A stretch of 64,000 bases of DNA, taken from assembly GCA_030526665.1 (NCBI GenBank), contig JAUNCI010000002.1:1-64000 (forward strand), given 5' to 3'. The notes beneath the pieces were generated by a model that was given only the letters and a program-made list of their open reading frames with translations, had not been told where the DNA came from and did not search any database. The position numbers were made by a program, and so were the translations under genes. The DNA comes from Eubacteriales bacterium. GTDB lineage: Bacteria; Bacillota; Clostridia; Lachnospirales; Lachnospiraceae. Position 1 is the first letter of the stretch; each line of letters starts with the position of its first letter. Below are positions 17,550 through 25,724 of this stretch, piece after piece.

Positions 17550-17645
17550 TTGAATATACCTGCAATTATTTTCTGCAAAACTTTGATCATTTGCAATGAT
17601 TTTAAAAGTATTTTAGCAGAAAGAATTCGTTAACACAAGGTATCG

Positions 17646-17674
17646 TTGACTTTAATATGATGGGGTGTTAAACT
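17646..17674 (+). promoter_or_regulatory. trpS promoter
   Basis: TTGACT (17646-17651), 17-nt spacer, TAAACT (17669-17674). The leader is about 35 nt, too short for a T-box, and contains CGGAGGA before the ATG. Confidence 0.7.
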
Positions 17675-17716
17675 TAGTCATTATGGAAAAAAATATATTT
17701 CGGAGGAAATCGATAA

Positions 17717-18721
17717 ATGATAGATGGAAAAAAAGTACTATTTAGTGGTATGCAGGCAACCGGTAATCTGACACTTGGAAATTATCTGGGAGCATTGAAA
17801 AACTGGGTGAAACTCTGCGATGAATATGAATGTTTTTACAGTGTAGTTGACATGCATTCTATTACAGTCAGACAGGACCCGGCTGTACTCAGAAAACGTG
17901 CACGTAACCTTTTGACATTATATATCGCTGCAGGTCTTGATCCTGAGAAAAACTGTATTTACTATCAGTCACATGTATCCGGTCATGCTGAACTTGCATG
18001 GATTTTAAATTGCTTTACCTATATGGGGGAATTAAACCGTATGACACAGTTCAAAGATAAATCTGCAAAACATGCCGACAACATTAATGCAGGTCTTTTT
18101 ACATATCCTGTATTGATGGCAGCAGATATTCTCCTTTATCAGGCAGATGTTGTTCCGGTAGGTATTGACCAGATGCAGCATCTGGAGCTGACACGTAACA
18201 TCGCGGAGCGTTTCAATAATATCTACGGCGATGTGTTCACAGTACCGGAAGCATATATTGGAAAAGTCGGCGCAAAAATTATGAGTCTTCAGAATCCGGA
18301 GAAAAAAATGTCGAAATCTGATGAAAATCCAAACGGAAGTATTTACCTTATGGATGATCCGGATACAATTATGCGTAAATGCAAACGTGCAGTTACAGAC
18401 TCACTTGCAAATATTGCGTATACAGAGGAACAGCCGGGTGTGAAAAACCTGATTGATATTTACAGTGCTTGTACAGGTAAAACACCGGATGAAACTGTTC
18501 GTGAATTCGAAGGTAAAGGATACGGAGAATTCAAGATGGCAGTTGGCGAATCTGTAGTATCGGTATTAAAACCACTTCAGGATGAGTTTGACAGACTTTC
18601 CAAAGATAAAGCATATATTGACAAAGTAATCAAAGAGAATGCTGAAAAAGCCAGCTATTATTCTACCAAAACTCTTCGTAAGGTACAGAGAAAAGTTGGA
18701 TTCCCGGATCGTATTCGTTAA
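17717..18721 (+). CDS. trpS: Tryptophan--tRNA ligase
   Basis: The 334-residue class I aminoacyl-tRNA synthetase has the HIGH-equivalent segment in TGNLTLGNYLGA (from about residue 16) and the KMSKS loop in KKMSKSDEN (about 195-203). It charges tRNA-Trp in the cytoplasm. Length and motifs are typical of bacterial TrpS. It is followed by 20 bases and a peptidyl-prolyl isomerase gene, possibly in the same transcript. Confidence 0.96.
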   Translation: MIDGKKVLFSGMQATGNLTLGNYLGALKNWVKLCDEYECFYSVVDMHSITVRQDPAVLRKRARNLLTLYIAAGLDPEKNCIYYQSHVSGHAELAWILNCFTYMGELNRMTQFKDKSAKHADNINAGLFTYPVLMAADILLYQADVVPVGIDQMQHLELTRNIAERFNNIYGDVFTVPEAYIGKVGAKIMSLQNPEKKMSKSDENPNGSIYLMDDPDTIMRKCKRAVTDSLANIAYTEEQPGVKNLIDIYSACTGKTPDETVREFEGKGYGEFKMAVGESVVSVLKPLQDEFDRLSKDKAYIDKVIKENAEKASYYSTKTLRKVQRKVGFPDRIR

Positions 18722-18741
18722 ATTTGATTTGAAAGGAATGA

Positions 18742-19728
18742 ATGCTTAATATGATCAATAAAAATAAAATGACAGTTTTGTGTCTCTTTGGAGCTGCAAT
18801 GTTGACTTTTGCAGGATGTGGAAAAAATGATTCTGCAGAACAGGCACAGGAAGTTGCCGCTATAGACAGCGAAAGACAGACAGGTATTGATGAAAAAGAA
18901 GCAGAAAAATTTGTCGACGATACCAGTGAAGATGTGCAGTCTTTTTTCGATGGAACAGATGAAGCTATGAATCTTTCAAAAGAGTCGACACAGAAGCTGT
19001 ATGTTGAGGAAGAACCGGTTGAAAACGAAGACCGGAATTCAGAAGGTCAGGATAATAACGATGATACAGAAGATGCGATAGATGTCGAAGAAACAGGTGA
19101 TGAGGAAGAAGAGGGAAGCAGTGAGTTTGAAGAAACTGAAGATGCAGATACTTCTGATGAATCACAAACTGAAAATCAGGAAACTGTTTCTCAGGAGCCG
19201 GTTACACTGGATGTTTCTTCAGAATTAACCGGTCTGCATCATGTGGAAATGACACTCAAAGATTATGGAACAATCGAAATTGAACTTGATGCGGATGTTG
19301 CACCGATTACCGTAACAAACTTTGTAAAACTTGTACAGGAAGGATTTTATGATGGATTGACATTCCACAGAATCATTCCTGGATTTATTGTACAGGGCGG
19401 AGATCCGGATAAAAACGGTACCGGTGGATCAAAGGATACCATCAAAGGTGAATTCGCAAGCAATGGTGTAGAAAATTCAATTTCTCATGAAAAAGGTGTC
19501 ATCTCCATGGCTAGAACATCTCTCCCGGATAGTGCCAGTTCACAGTTCTTTATCATGCTGGACGATAAATCTGATGTGTTAGACGGTGAATATGCCGCAT
19601 TCGGAAAAGTAACCTCAGGTATGGAATTTGTCGAAGCAATGGCAAATGATGCAGAAACAATAGATAACAATGGAACTGTACCGGAAGACAAACAGCCGGT
19701 ACTTGAAAAAGCGGTTGTGCTGGACTAA
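18742..19728 (+). CDS. Cyclophilin-type peptidyl-prolyl isomerase lipoprotein
   Basis: The 328-residue protein has a lipoprotein signal with lipobox LTFAGC, then about 120 strongly acidic residues forming a linker. A cyclophilin domain (about 165-328) follows with FHRIIPGFIVQGGDP, the active-site Arg, and QFFIML. It probably helps secreted proteins fold outside the membrane. Two in-frame ATGs are 9 nt apart (18742 and 18751). AAAGGA ends only 4 nt before the first and 13 nt before the second, so the exact start is uncertain. The same GAAAGGAATGAATG block precedes cbiA and cbiC. A terminator follows. Confidence 0.88.
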   Translation: MLNMINKNKMTVLCLFGAAMLTFAGCGKNDSAEQAQEVAAIDSERQTGIDEKEAEKFVDDTSEDVQSFFDGTDEAMNLSKESTQKLYVEEEPVENEDRNSEGQDNNDDTEDAIDVEETGDEEEEGSSEFEETEDADTSDESQTENQETVSQEPVTLDVSSELTGLHHVEMTLKDYGTIEIELDADVAPITVTNFVKLVQEGFYDGLTFHRIIPGFIVQGGDPDKNGTGGSKDTIKGEFASNGVENSISHEKGVISMARTSLPDSASSQFFIMLDDKSDVLDGEYAAFGKVTSGMEFVEAMANDAETIDNNGTVPEDKQPVLEKAVVLD

Positions 19729-19734
19729 AAAACG

Positions 19735-19773
19735 AGCCGGTCACTATGAATTATCATGGTGACCGGCTTTTTA
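19735..19773 (+). terminator. Terminator after the cyclophilin gene
   Basis: A 10-bp stem AGCCGGTCAC/GTGACCGGCT (19735-19744 with 19759-19768), extendable by ATGA/TCAT, is followed by a T-run. Confidence 0.88.
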
Positions 19774-19847
19774 TAATCTGGAAGTATATTTTATTTCAGA
19801 TATGAGATGACTACCATCTGAGCATGACTTGAATGAATCACGGAGTC

Positions 19848-20411
19848 TTATAATTTTACTACCAGAACAGGGATCGGTGGATTGTTCGGACGATTGTAAT
19901 AATCACTTTTGATTACAAGGTATTTTTTGGAATTCAGATTTTTCAGCCAGTTAAGTACATCATCACGTTCGGAGAAGCCGCTGTTCTGGCCGCTGTAAAT
20001 GCTTACACACATAAGACCGCCTTTTTTCAGTATAGAAAGTGCCGATTCCATAGCTTTTATAGAGGACTCACTTTTCGTCGCGATCGTATGATCTCCTCCC
20101 GGAAGGTATCCAAGATTAAATACGATGCAGCTGGCACTTTGTGGATCTGCATGTTTTTCAAGCATTTCATGACTTTCGTGCAGCAGGCGATAATTTGCAG
20201 GCGCATTGTTTTCTCCTAAATATTTCATTGTATGCAGCAGGGCGTCAAATTGAATATCGAAAGCAAGAACGGTTCCTTCATTTCCGCATAATTGTGAAAG
20301 CAGAAGCGTATCATTTCCATTTCCCATCGTTGCATCGATACAAAGGTCACCCGGTTGTACCTGTTTTTTTATAAATTCATGGATCCATTCGTTGATTTGT
20401 ATATTGTGCAT
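19848..20411 (-). CDS. mnmM: tRNA (mnm5s2U34)-methyltransferase, YtqB family
   Basis: The 187-residue SAM-dependent methyltransferase has the SAM-binding motif CIDATMGNGNDT and the family segment FNLGYLPGGDH. It ends with NNPPIPVLVV. YtqB proteins have been identified as MnmM, which adds the last methyl group to aminomethyl-thiouridine at the tRNA wobble position in Gram-positive bacteria. It is monocistronic, opposite the cyclophilin gene and divergent from coaBC. Confidence 0.88.
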   Translation of the reverse strand: MHNIQINEWIHEFIKKQVQPGDLCIDATMGNGNDTLLLSQLCGNEGTVLAFDIQFDALLHTMKYLGENNAPANYRLLHESHEMLEKHADPQSASCIVFNLGYLPGGDHTIATKSESSIKAMESALSILKKGGLMCVSIYSGQNSGFSERDDVLNWLKNLNSKKYLVIKSDYYNRPNNPPIPVLVVKL

Positions 20412-20559
20412 ATAAATCCTTCTTTCTATTAGTTTCTATTTTCTGTTCTACTTTTATTTCTTCATATTTTCATATCTGTCTGTGGCATCGTTTATTCTCA
20501 TACTATTCGATATAATAATGGTGCTTCTGTATTTATGCAAGTACATATTTGAATATAGA

Positions 20560-20588
20560 TTGATTTCTATATAGTGCTGTTTTATAAT
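20560..20588 (+). promoter_or_regulatory. coaBC promoter
   Basis: TTGATT (20560-20565), 17-nt spacer, TATAAT (20583-20588). It shows that in-frame codons before 20644 are upstream of, or at, the transcript start. Confidence 0.7.
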
Positions 20589-20643
20589 GTTTTCGGAAAA
20601 CGTATTTCGATATCATATGAGATCGAAGCTTAAGGAGGGACAT

Positions 20644-21840
20644 ATGCTGAAGGGAAAAACAGTTGTTTTAGGTGTTACCGGAAGTATTGCCGCATACAAA
20701 ATTGCGACATTGGCAAGTATGTTGGTGAAAAAACATGCTGATGTTCATGTAATTATGACAAAAAATGCGGTTAATTTTATTAATCCGATTACTTTTGAAA
20801 CATTGACGGGAAACAAATGTCTCATTGATACGTTTGACCGTAATTTTGAGTTTCACGTTGAGCATGTGGCACTTGCAAAAAGAGCGGACATTTTTATGGT
20901 AGCTCCGGCCAGTGCAAATGTGATTGGCAAAATTTCACATGGAATTGCAGATGATATGCTTACAACAACAATTTTGGCCGCAAAATGTCCAAAGTATATT
21001 TCTCCGGCTATGAATACGGCAATGTTTGAAAATCCAATCGTTCAGGATAATCTGAAAATTCTCGAACGTTATGGAGTTCATATTATTAAGCCTTCCAGCG
21101 GATATCTTGCATGCGGCGATACGGGAGCCGGAAAAATGCCGGAACCGGAAACATTATTGCAATATATTGAAAAGGAAATTGCCATGCCAAAAGATTTGGC
21201 TGGAAAACATATTTTGATTACGGCAGGACCAACGCAGGAAGCGGTTGACCCTGTTCGTTATATTACCAATCATTCATCGGGAAAAATGGGCTATGCACTT
21301 GCAAAGATTGCGATGTTAAGGGGAGCAGAGGTTACACTCGTAAGTGGACCTACCGCTTTGACACCACCGCCTTTCGTAAACGTTGTACCTATTTTGTCTG
21401 CCAAAGATATGTATGAGGCGGTTACATCCCGAAGTAATGAAATGGAAATTATTATTAAGGCTGCAGCGGTTGCGGATTACAGACCTGCAGTTGTAGCTGA
21501 CCAAAAGGTGAAGAAAAAAGATGACCAGATGTCAATTGCGTTAGAAAGAACCGATGATATATTGGCGTATCTTGGAACACATAAAACGGCGCATCAGTTT
21601 TTATGCGGATTCTCCATGGAAACGGAGAATATGATCAGTAATTCCAGAGCAAAACTGGTAAAGAAAAATCTCGATATGATTGCAGCCAACAACGTGAAAG
21701 TTGAGGGCGCAGGATTTGCGGGAGATACCAATGTTATGACTCTGATTACACAGGATGAAGAAATTGCCCTTCCATTGATGTCCAAGGAGGAGGTATCTTC
21801 GAAAATCCTGGATAAGATTCTTGAAATGATGAATTCTTGA
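20644..21840 (+). CDS. coaBC: Bifunctional phosphopantothenoylcysteine decarboxylase / synthase
   Basis: The 398-residue CoA enzyme has a CoaC flavoprotein decarboxylase part (1-185) with VTGSIAAYK, the catalytic His in FHVEH, PAMNTAMFENP, and the Cys in YLACGDTGAGKMPEPE. The CoaB synthetase part (about 187-398) has ITAGPTQEAVDPVR and NHSSGKMGYA. I chose ATG 20644 because AAGGAGGG is 4-5 nt upstream and the promoter overlaps the earlier in-frame codons. It couples cysteine to phosphopantothenate and decarboxylates the product. It lies next to a likely pantothenate transporter and coaX. Confidence 0.95.
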   Translation: MLKGKTVVLGVTGSIAAYKIATLASMLVKKHADVHVIMTKNAVNFINPITFETLTGNKCLIDTFDRNFEFHVEHVALAKRADIFMVAPASANVIGKISHGIADDMLTTTILAAKCPKYISPAMNTAMFENPIVQDNLKILERYGVHIIKPSSGYLACGDTGAGKMPEPETLLQYIEKEIAMPKDLAGKHILITAGPTQEAVDPVRYITNHSSGKMGYALAKIAMLRGAEVTLVSGPTALTPPPFVNVVPILSAKDMYEAVTSRSNEMEIIIKAAAVADYRPAVVADQKVKKKDDQMSIALERTDDILAYLGTHKTAHQFLCGFSMETENMISNSRAKLVKKNLDMIAANNVKVEGAGFAGDTNVMTLITQDEEIALPLMSKEEVSSKILDKILEMMNS

Positions 21841-21856
21841 ATCAGTAACTAACAGT

Positions 21857-21894
21857 GTATCTATATAGTACCTATATTGTATTTTTATAGATAC
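21857..21894 (+). other. 9-bp inverted repeat between coaBC and the ECF gene
   Basis: GTATCTATA (21857-21865) and TATAGATAC (21886-21894) are perfect complements around a 20-nt loop. No T-run follows, so this is not a standard terminator; an operator or RNA stem is possible. Confidence 0.4.
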
Positions 21895-21944
21895 GAGCAT
21901 TATTGTATTGTATCCTGAAAAGGAACGATAACAAGGAGGAAAAC

Positions 21945-22550
21945 ATGAAAAAAACAAATGTACAGTCACTGACAATCATGGCACTTATGACAGCAGTATT
22001 GCTTATTTTTGCCTTTACCCCAATCGGAACCATTCCAATTGGACCGCTTGCTATTTCGTTGAACATGATTCCGGTTGCTATCTGCGCAATCGTATTAGGA
22101 CCTGTTGGAGGTGCAATTGCAGGTGCGATTTTTGGAATTTTAAGCTTTCTGCAGTGCTTCGGAATTGGTATTCCAAGTGGAATGGGTGCTACCTTATTAT
22201 CCATCAATCCATTTCTTGCATTTGTGCAGAGATTTATTCCAAGACTTCTTGATGGATTGCTGCTCGGATATATTTTCCGTGCTTTTCGTAAAAAGAATGC
22301 CTATGTCGGCTGTGCAGTGACCGGATTCTTTTCCGCTTTTTTGAACACTTTATTCTTTATGTCAGCTCTTGTAATGCTGTTTGGCAATACAGAGTATGTG
22401 CAGGGACTTGTCGGCGGCAGAAATATCATTGTATTTATCTGTGCCTTCGTTGGAGTAAATGCGGTCGTAGAGATGATTGTTGCTACAATCGTGGTTGGGG
22501 CTGTTGGCAGTGCTTTGATGAAAGCCCGCGTGGGTGTTTCAAAGAAATAA
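21945..22550 (+). CDS. panT: ECF transporter S-component, probably for pantothenate
   Basis: I chose ATG 21945 because of the perfect AAGGAGG 6 nt upstream, which gives 201 residues. The sequence has about six hydrophobic helices and the glycine/proline-rich segment GPVGGAIAGAIFGILS typical of ECF substrate-binding subunits. Such proteins bind a vitamin and share a common energising module encoded elsewhere. The position between coaBC and coaX, the two cytoplasmic entry steps for pantothenate, points to pantothenate as the ligand. This rests on context, so the symbol is tentative. Confidence 0.75.
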   Translation: MKKTNVQSLTIMALMTAVLLIFAFTPIGTIPIGPLAISLNMIPVAICAIVLGPVGGAIAGAIFGILSFLQCFGIGIPSGMGATLLSINPFLAFVQRFIPRLLDGLLLGYIFRAFRKKNAYVGCAVTGFFSAFLNTLFFMSALVMLFGNTEYVQGLVGGRNIIVFICAFVGVNAVVEMIVATIVVGAVGSALMKARVGVSKK

Positions 22551-22614
22551 ATCCGGCTCAGATAGTCATTTTGATTTAATATCAGTTAAACACAAATTTT
22601 TTATTATAATCTAT

Positions 22615-22664
22615 AATCGCGAATCTCCTTTCAGGTTCGCGATTTAAAATTTATCAGACAGGAG
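22615..22664 (+). promoter_or_regulatory. coaX leader hairpin with loop complementary to the ribosome site
   Basis: A 9-bp stem (22615-22623 with 22636-22644) has a 12-nt loop containing CTCCT (22625-22629). This is the exact complement of AGGAG (22660-22664), the coaX ribosome site 7 nt before its ATG. TATAAT words at 22605 and 22612 place the stem at or near the transcript 5' end. Confidence 0.45.
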
Positions 22665-22671
22665 TAAATAT

Positions 22672-23436
22672 ATGATTCTGGCAATTGATATTGGAAATAC
22701 AAATATTGTAATCGGATGTATTGATGAAAAGGATACTTATTGCATTGAGCGACTTTCCACAAATCGCAAAAAGACGGAATTGGAATATGCTATGGACATC
22801 AAAGCAGTACTGGATATCCATCAGATCCATCCGGATGAAATTGAGGGGGGAATTGTTTCTTCCGTTGTTCCTCAGATTACAAATATTGCAAAACTTGCAG
22901 CAGAAAAAGTATTAAAAAGAGAAGTATTAGTACTTGCTGCAGGTACCAAAACGGGAATGAATATTCAAATGGATAATCCGGCTTCCCTGGGAGCGGACCT
23001 TGTAGCTGATGCAGTTGCCGGAATCAAGGGATATCCGGTTCCTCAGATTATTATTGATATCGGAACAGCAACAACGTTGTCTGTTATTGATGAAAAGAAA
23101 CGTTATATCGGCGGAATGATCCTTCCGGGTCCGCGTATTTCTCTGGATGCGCTGACGTCAAATGCATCACAGCTTAGTGGAATCAGCATTGAAGCGCCTA
23201 AACGTATCATAGGGAAAAATACGATTGAGTGCATGAAAAGCGGTATTCTGTACAGCAATGCAGCTGCAATTGATGGGATGATTGAGCGTATTGAGGACGA
23301 ATTGGGACAGAAAACAACGGTTATAGCAACGGGTGGACTTGCAAAGCGAATTATTCCTCATTGCAAGAGAGAAATTATCTTAAATGAAGATTTGCTCTTA
23401 AAAGGATTGTTGATTATTTACCGTAAAAATCGTTAA
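22672..23436 (+). CDS. coaX: Type III pantothenate kinase
   Basis: The 254-residue protein starts with the ASKHA phosphate-binding motif AIDIGNTN and has DIGTATTLSV and GGMILPGPRISLDAL in the middle. It phosphorylates pantothenate, the first committed step to CoA, and unlike CoaA is not inhibited by CoA. The leader hairpin noted upstream may control its translation. It is followed by 12 bases and a membrane-anchored metallo-hydrolase gene. Confidence 0.95.
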   Translation: MILAIDIGNTNIVIGCIDEKDTYCIERLSTNRKKTELEYAMDIKAVLDIHQIHPDEIEGGIVSSVVPQITNIAKLAAEKVLKREVLVLAAGTKTGMNIQMDNPASLGADLVADAVAGIKGYPVPQIIIDIGTATTLSVIDEKKRYIGGMILPGPRISLDALTSNASQLSGISIEAPKRIIGKNTIECMKSGILYSNAAAIDGMIERIEDELGQKTTVIATGGLAKRIIPHCKREIILNEDLLLKGLLIIYRKNR

Positions 23437-23448
23437 TGGAGAATAGGC

Positions 23449-24441
23449 ATGAAAAAAAGAATCTTACCAATTATTCTTGTACTTTGCATGATTGTTGGAG
23501 GCAGCCTTGCATACGTAAAAATTTCAAGACAGCAAAAGGTGATCACGCAGCTTGCTGTTCAATTGAACAGTCCAACCAATCAGATCGACGCAATGCCGAA
23601 TTTAAGACCTTACGACGAGGAGAAATGGCTCTTGACACAATACGGTGAAATTGATAAGGAAAGGCAGATCTGCTATACCGTAACGTCCTCAAATGGTCTT
23701 GTGATTATAGATGGCGGCTTTGAATATGAGGTTCCAAGACTTCGTAAAATTATTGCTTCCTACGGAAATCACGTTGACGCATGGATTTTGACGCATCCGG
23801 ATTCGGATCATATCACTGCATTTATGGAGATTTATAAAGATCTTCAGGGCATTACGATCGACAAGGTGTATACACCGGAATATCCATCTATCGATATTCT
23901 GAAAAAAAATGCCTCCTGGGACAGCTTTGAAGCATTGGAAGAATTTCGTGGCTTAAACGTTCAGAATCACGAATTTCTGCATCGGGGAGATGAAATCGAT
24001 GTGATTGGTCTTTCGCTCAAGGTTATCAGTGCATACGAAGATAAAATTGACGAGATCGCAGACGATCTGATGAATGATGGCGCATTGATGTTTAAACTCA
24101 GTGGAAAAGAAGATTCGATGCTGTTTTGCGGAGATGTTGGCAGTGCATCACAGACAACCACGGAAAATCGTGAAATCATGACAAACTATATTATGAGTTT
24201 ATATAAAGAGGATGAGCTCAAAGCAGATTATATCCAGATGGCACATCATGGATTTCAGGGAATGATGCCGGAATTTTATGAAACGGTTCATCCCAGAGGC
24301 GCCTTTTTTGATGCTCCTGCATGGCTGCTAAACGGGGATGATCCTCATTTCAGTGATGTGGATAATGTTGAGCTGATGAAAAATATGGGATGTACTTTAT
24401 TTACATACTATACGACTCCGAATCAAATTGTGTTAAAATAG
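23449..24441 (+). CDS. Membrane-anchored metallo-beta-lactamase-fold hydrolase
   Basis: The 330-residue protein has one N-terminal hydrophobic segment (about 5-22) that anchors or exports it. An MBL-fold domain follows with HPDSDH (the HxHxDH motif with the first metal His intact and the second replaced by Ser), the Asp in FCGDVG, and AHHG. This pattern is shared with ComEC-type extracellular MBL domains. The substrate is unknown. It probably shares a transcript with coaX. A terminator follows. Confidence 0.7.
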   Translation: MKKRILPIILVLCMIVGGSLAYVKISRQQKVITQLAVQLNSPTNQIDAMPNLRPYDEEKWLLTQYGEIDKERQICYTVTSSNGLVIIDGGFEYEVPRLRKIIASYGNHVDAWILTHPDSDHITAFMEIYKDLQGITIDKVYTPEYPSIDILKKNASWDSFEALEEFRGLNVQNHEFLHRGDEIDVIGLSLKVISAYEDKIDEIADDLMNDGALMFKLSGKEDSMLFCGDVGSASQTTTENREIMTNYIMSLYKEDELKADYIQMAHHGFQGMMPEFYETVHPRGAFFDAPAWLLNGDDPHFSDVDNVELMKNMGCTLFTYYTTPNQIVLK

Positions 24442-24487
24442 AAAATCAAAAGTAAATAAATATAAAGCAAATAAATATAATGCAAAC

Positions 24488-24532
24488 AAAAAGGCATTCA
24501 CTTGTAAAAATTGCAGGTGAATGCCTTTTTTA
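24488..24532. terminator. Bidirectional terminator
   Basis: A 17-bp stem (24488-24504 with 24514-24530, one G-T pair) with a 9-nt loop and A/T runs on either side. It separates the convergent MBL and RluA-type genes and overlaps the stop of the latter. Confidence 0.88.
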
Positions 24533-25414
24533 ATCTATAAATGCCTGATACATGTCTTCCGGTACAGGAGCTGTAAAGAGCATCTGGTGATGTAGTATCG
24601 GGTGTTCAAATTCTAACTGGTAAGAATGTAGAGGCTGTCTTTTTATTCGGTCGTAATTGGGATTATAGAGAAAATCTCCGGGGAGCGGGTTTCCGATGTG
24701 TTTCATGTGTACTCGAATCTGATGCGTGCGTCCCGTTTCTAAATGTAGTTCCAATAAGGATAAGCCATTGTTTTCTGACAAACGTTCATAATGGGTAATG
24801 GCATCTTCACCGTGGTCAAAGTTTACTTCGCGCATAATAGTGGATGCATCAACTCTGGCAATTGGTGCGGAAATTGATCCTTTGAGCGGAGTAGTTCCCT
24901 CAGCAAGAGCCAGGTATGTCCTTTTGATTCTTCGGCAGCGCATCTGGTTGTAGAGCACAGCAGAACTCAGTGCATTTTTTGCAATCACCAAAATTCCGGA
25001 AGTATCGCGATCCAGACGGTTAATACATCGGAAAACATAGTTCTCCTTTTTTATTTGCATATGATGGCAGACCGCATTGGCCAGCGTATGTTCATAGTGA
25101 CCCTGGGAAGGATGTACCGGCATACCGGAAGGTTTGTTGACGACCAGAATATCCTCATCCTCAAAAATGACGTCCAATGGATAGTCGTAAGGTATGATTT
25201 TTTCGGAAGGTGTTTCCTTCGGAAGTGTAATGATCAGCGTATCTCCGGGAACTAAAGAATCATCCATAAAAGGATGTTTATCATTACGTAATATAGCATC
25301 CGGAAATGGTTTCATAGAGACCAGAATTTGTTTCGAAAATCCCTGAGAACGCATAAATTGCAATACAGTGCAGGGAAATGTGTTTACGTTTATTTTGTAA
25401 ATAAGTTTTCGCAT
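24530..25414 (-). CDS. RluA-family pseudouridine synthase
   Basis: The 294-residue protein has an S4-like N-terminal RNA-binding part. It is followed by LVVNKPSGMPVHPS, the catalytic Asp in RLDRDTSGILV, and HQIRVHMKHIGNPLPGD. It converts uridine to pseudouridine in rRNA or tRNA. The family contains RluD, RluC and related enzymes, and the RNA target cannot be fixed from the sequence. It stands alone on the minus strand. Confidence 0.88.
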   Translation of the reverse strand: MRKLIYKINVNTFPCTVLQFMRSQGFSKQILVSMKPFPDAILRNDKHPFMDDSLVPGDTLIITLPKETPSEKIIPYDYPLDVIFEDEDILVVNKPSGMPVHPSQGHYEHTLANAVCHHMQIKKENYVFRCINRLDRDTSGILVIAKNALSSAVLYNQMRCRRIKRTYLALAEGTTPLKGSISAPIARVDASTIMREVNFDHGEDAITHYERLSENNGLSLLELHLETGRTHQIRVHMKHIGNPLPGDFLYNPNYDRIKRQPLHSYQLEFEHPILHHQMLFTAPVPEDMYQAFID

Positions 25415-25577
25415 TGTTGAACCTGTATTTTCTCAAGTCTCGCTGAGCCAGACTTGAATTTTATGCAGTAAAGTCTTTCTATAGTACTAGTGCCAAGTGA
25501 ATTATAGAAGAATTTGAATTCAATTACAAGCAGTTGCTAAATTCTATAACAAAAGAATCGGTATACAGCCTATCTGT
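25415..25577. other. Gene-free spacer between the RluA-type gene and the cbi promoter
   Basis: No credible coding sequence is seen. It holds a 7-bp hairpin CAAGTCT/AGACTTG (25434-25440 with 25450-25456) and a longer bulged AT-rich stem (25502-25515 with 25539-25549). Neither has a proper T-run for a terminator. Confidence 0.5.
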
Positions 25578-25606
25578 TTGACATTTTATAGTGTAACTTT
25601 TATAAT
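25578..25606 (+). promoter_or_regulatory. Promoter of the corrin-ring (cbi) operon
   Basis: Consensus TTGACA (25578-25583), 17-nt spacer and consensus TATAAT (25601-25606). This is the strongest promoter match in the window. It produces a leader of about 110 nt before cbiD. Confidence 0.82.
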
Positions 25607-25621
25607 TAAATTTTGGAAATA

Positions 25622-25700
25622 TATCTGAATCGGAGGGAAGTATTTATAACTGCGGAAACACGACTTTTAGGCGTGATGGTATAAATATGATTCAGAGTGA
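25622..25700 (+). promoter_or_regulatory. Structured 5' leader of the cbi operon (possible regulatory RNA)
   Basis: Two nested helices are exact: TCTGAATC/GATTCAGA (25624-25631 with 25689-25696) and TATTTATA/TATAAATA (25641-25648 with 25680-25687). A 9-nt purine loop (GGAGGGAAG) lies on one side and one base on the other. A small CACG/CGTG hairpin (25659-25662 with 25672-25675) is inside. I cannot match it to the cobalamin, NiCo, THF, SAM or ZTP consensus that I know. Confidence 0.55.
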
Positions 25701-25724
25701 AAATAGTATCAAAAGGCGGTTTAT

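Noticed and set aside
17479..17716. T-box leader for trpS
   Set aside because: The transcript predicted from the promoter has only about 35 nt before the ATG and no T-box sequence.
20587..20643. Longer N-terminus for CoaBC
   Set aside because: These codons lie at the -10 and in the short leader; AAGGAGGG directly precedes ATG 20644.
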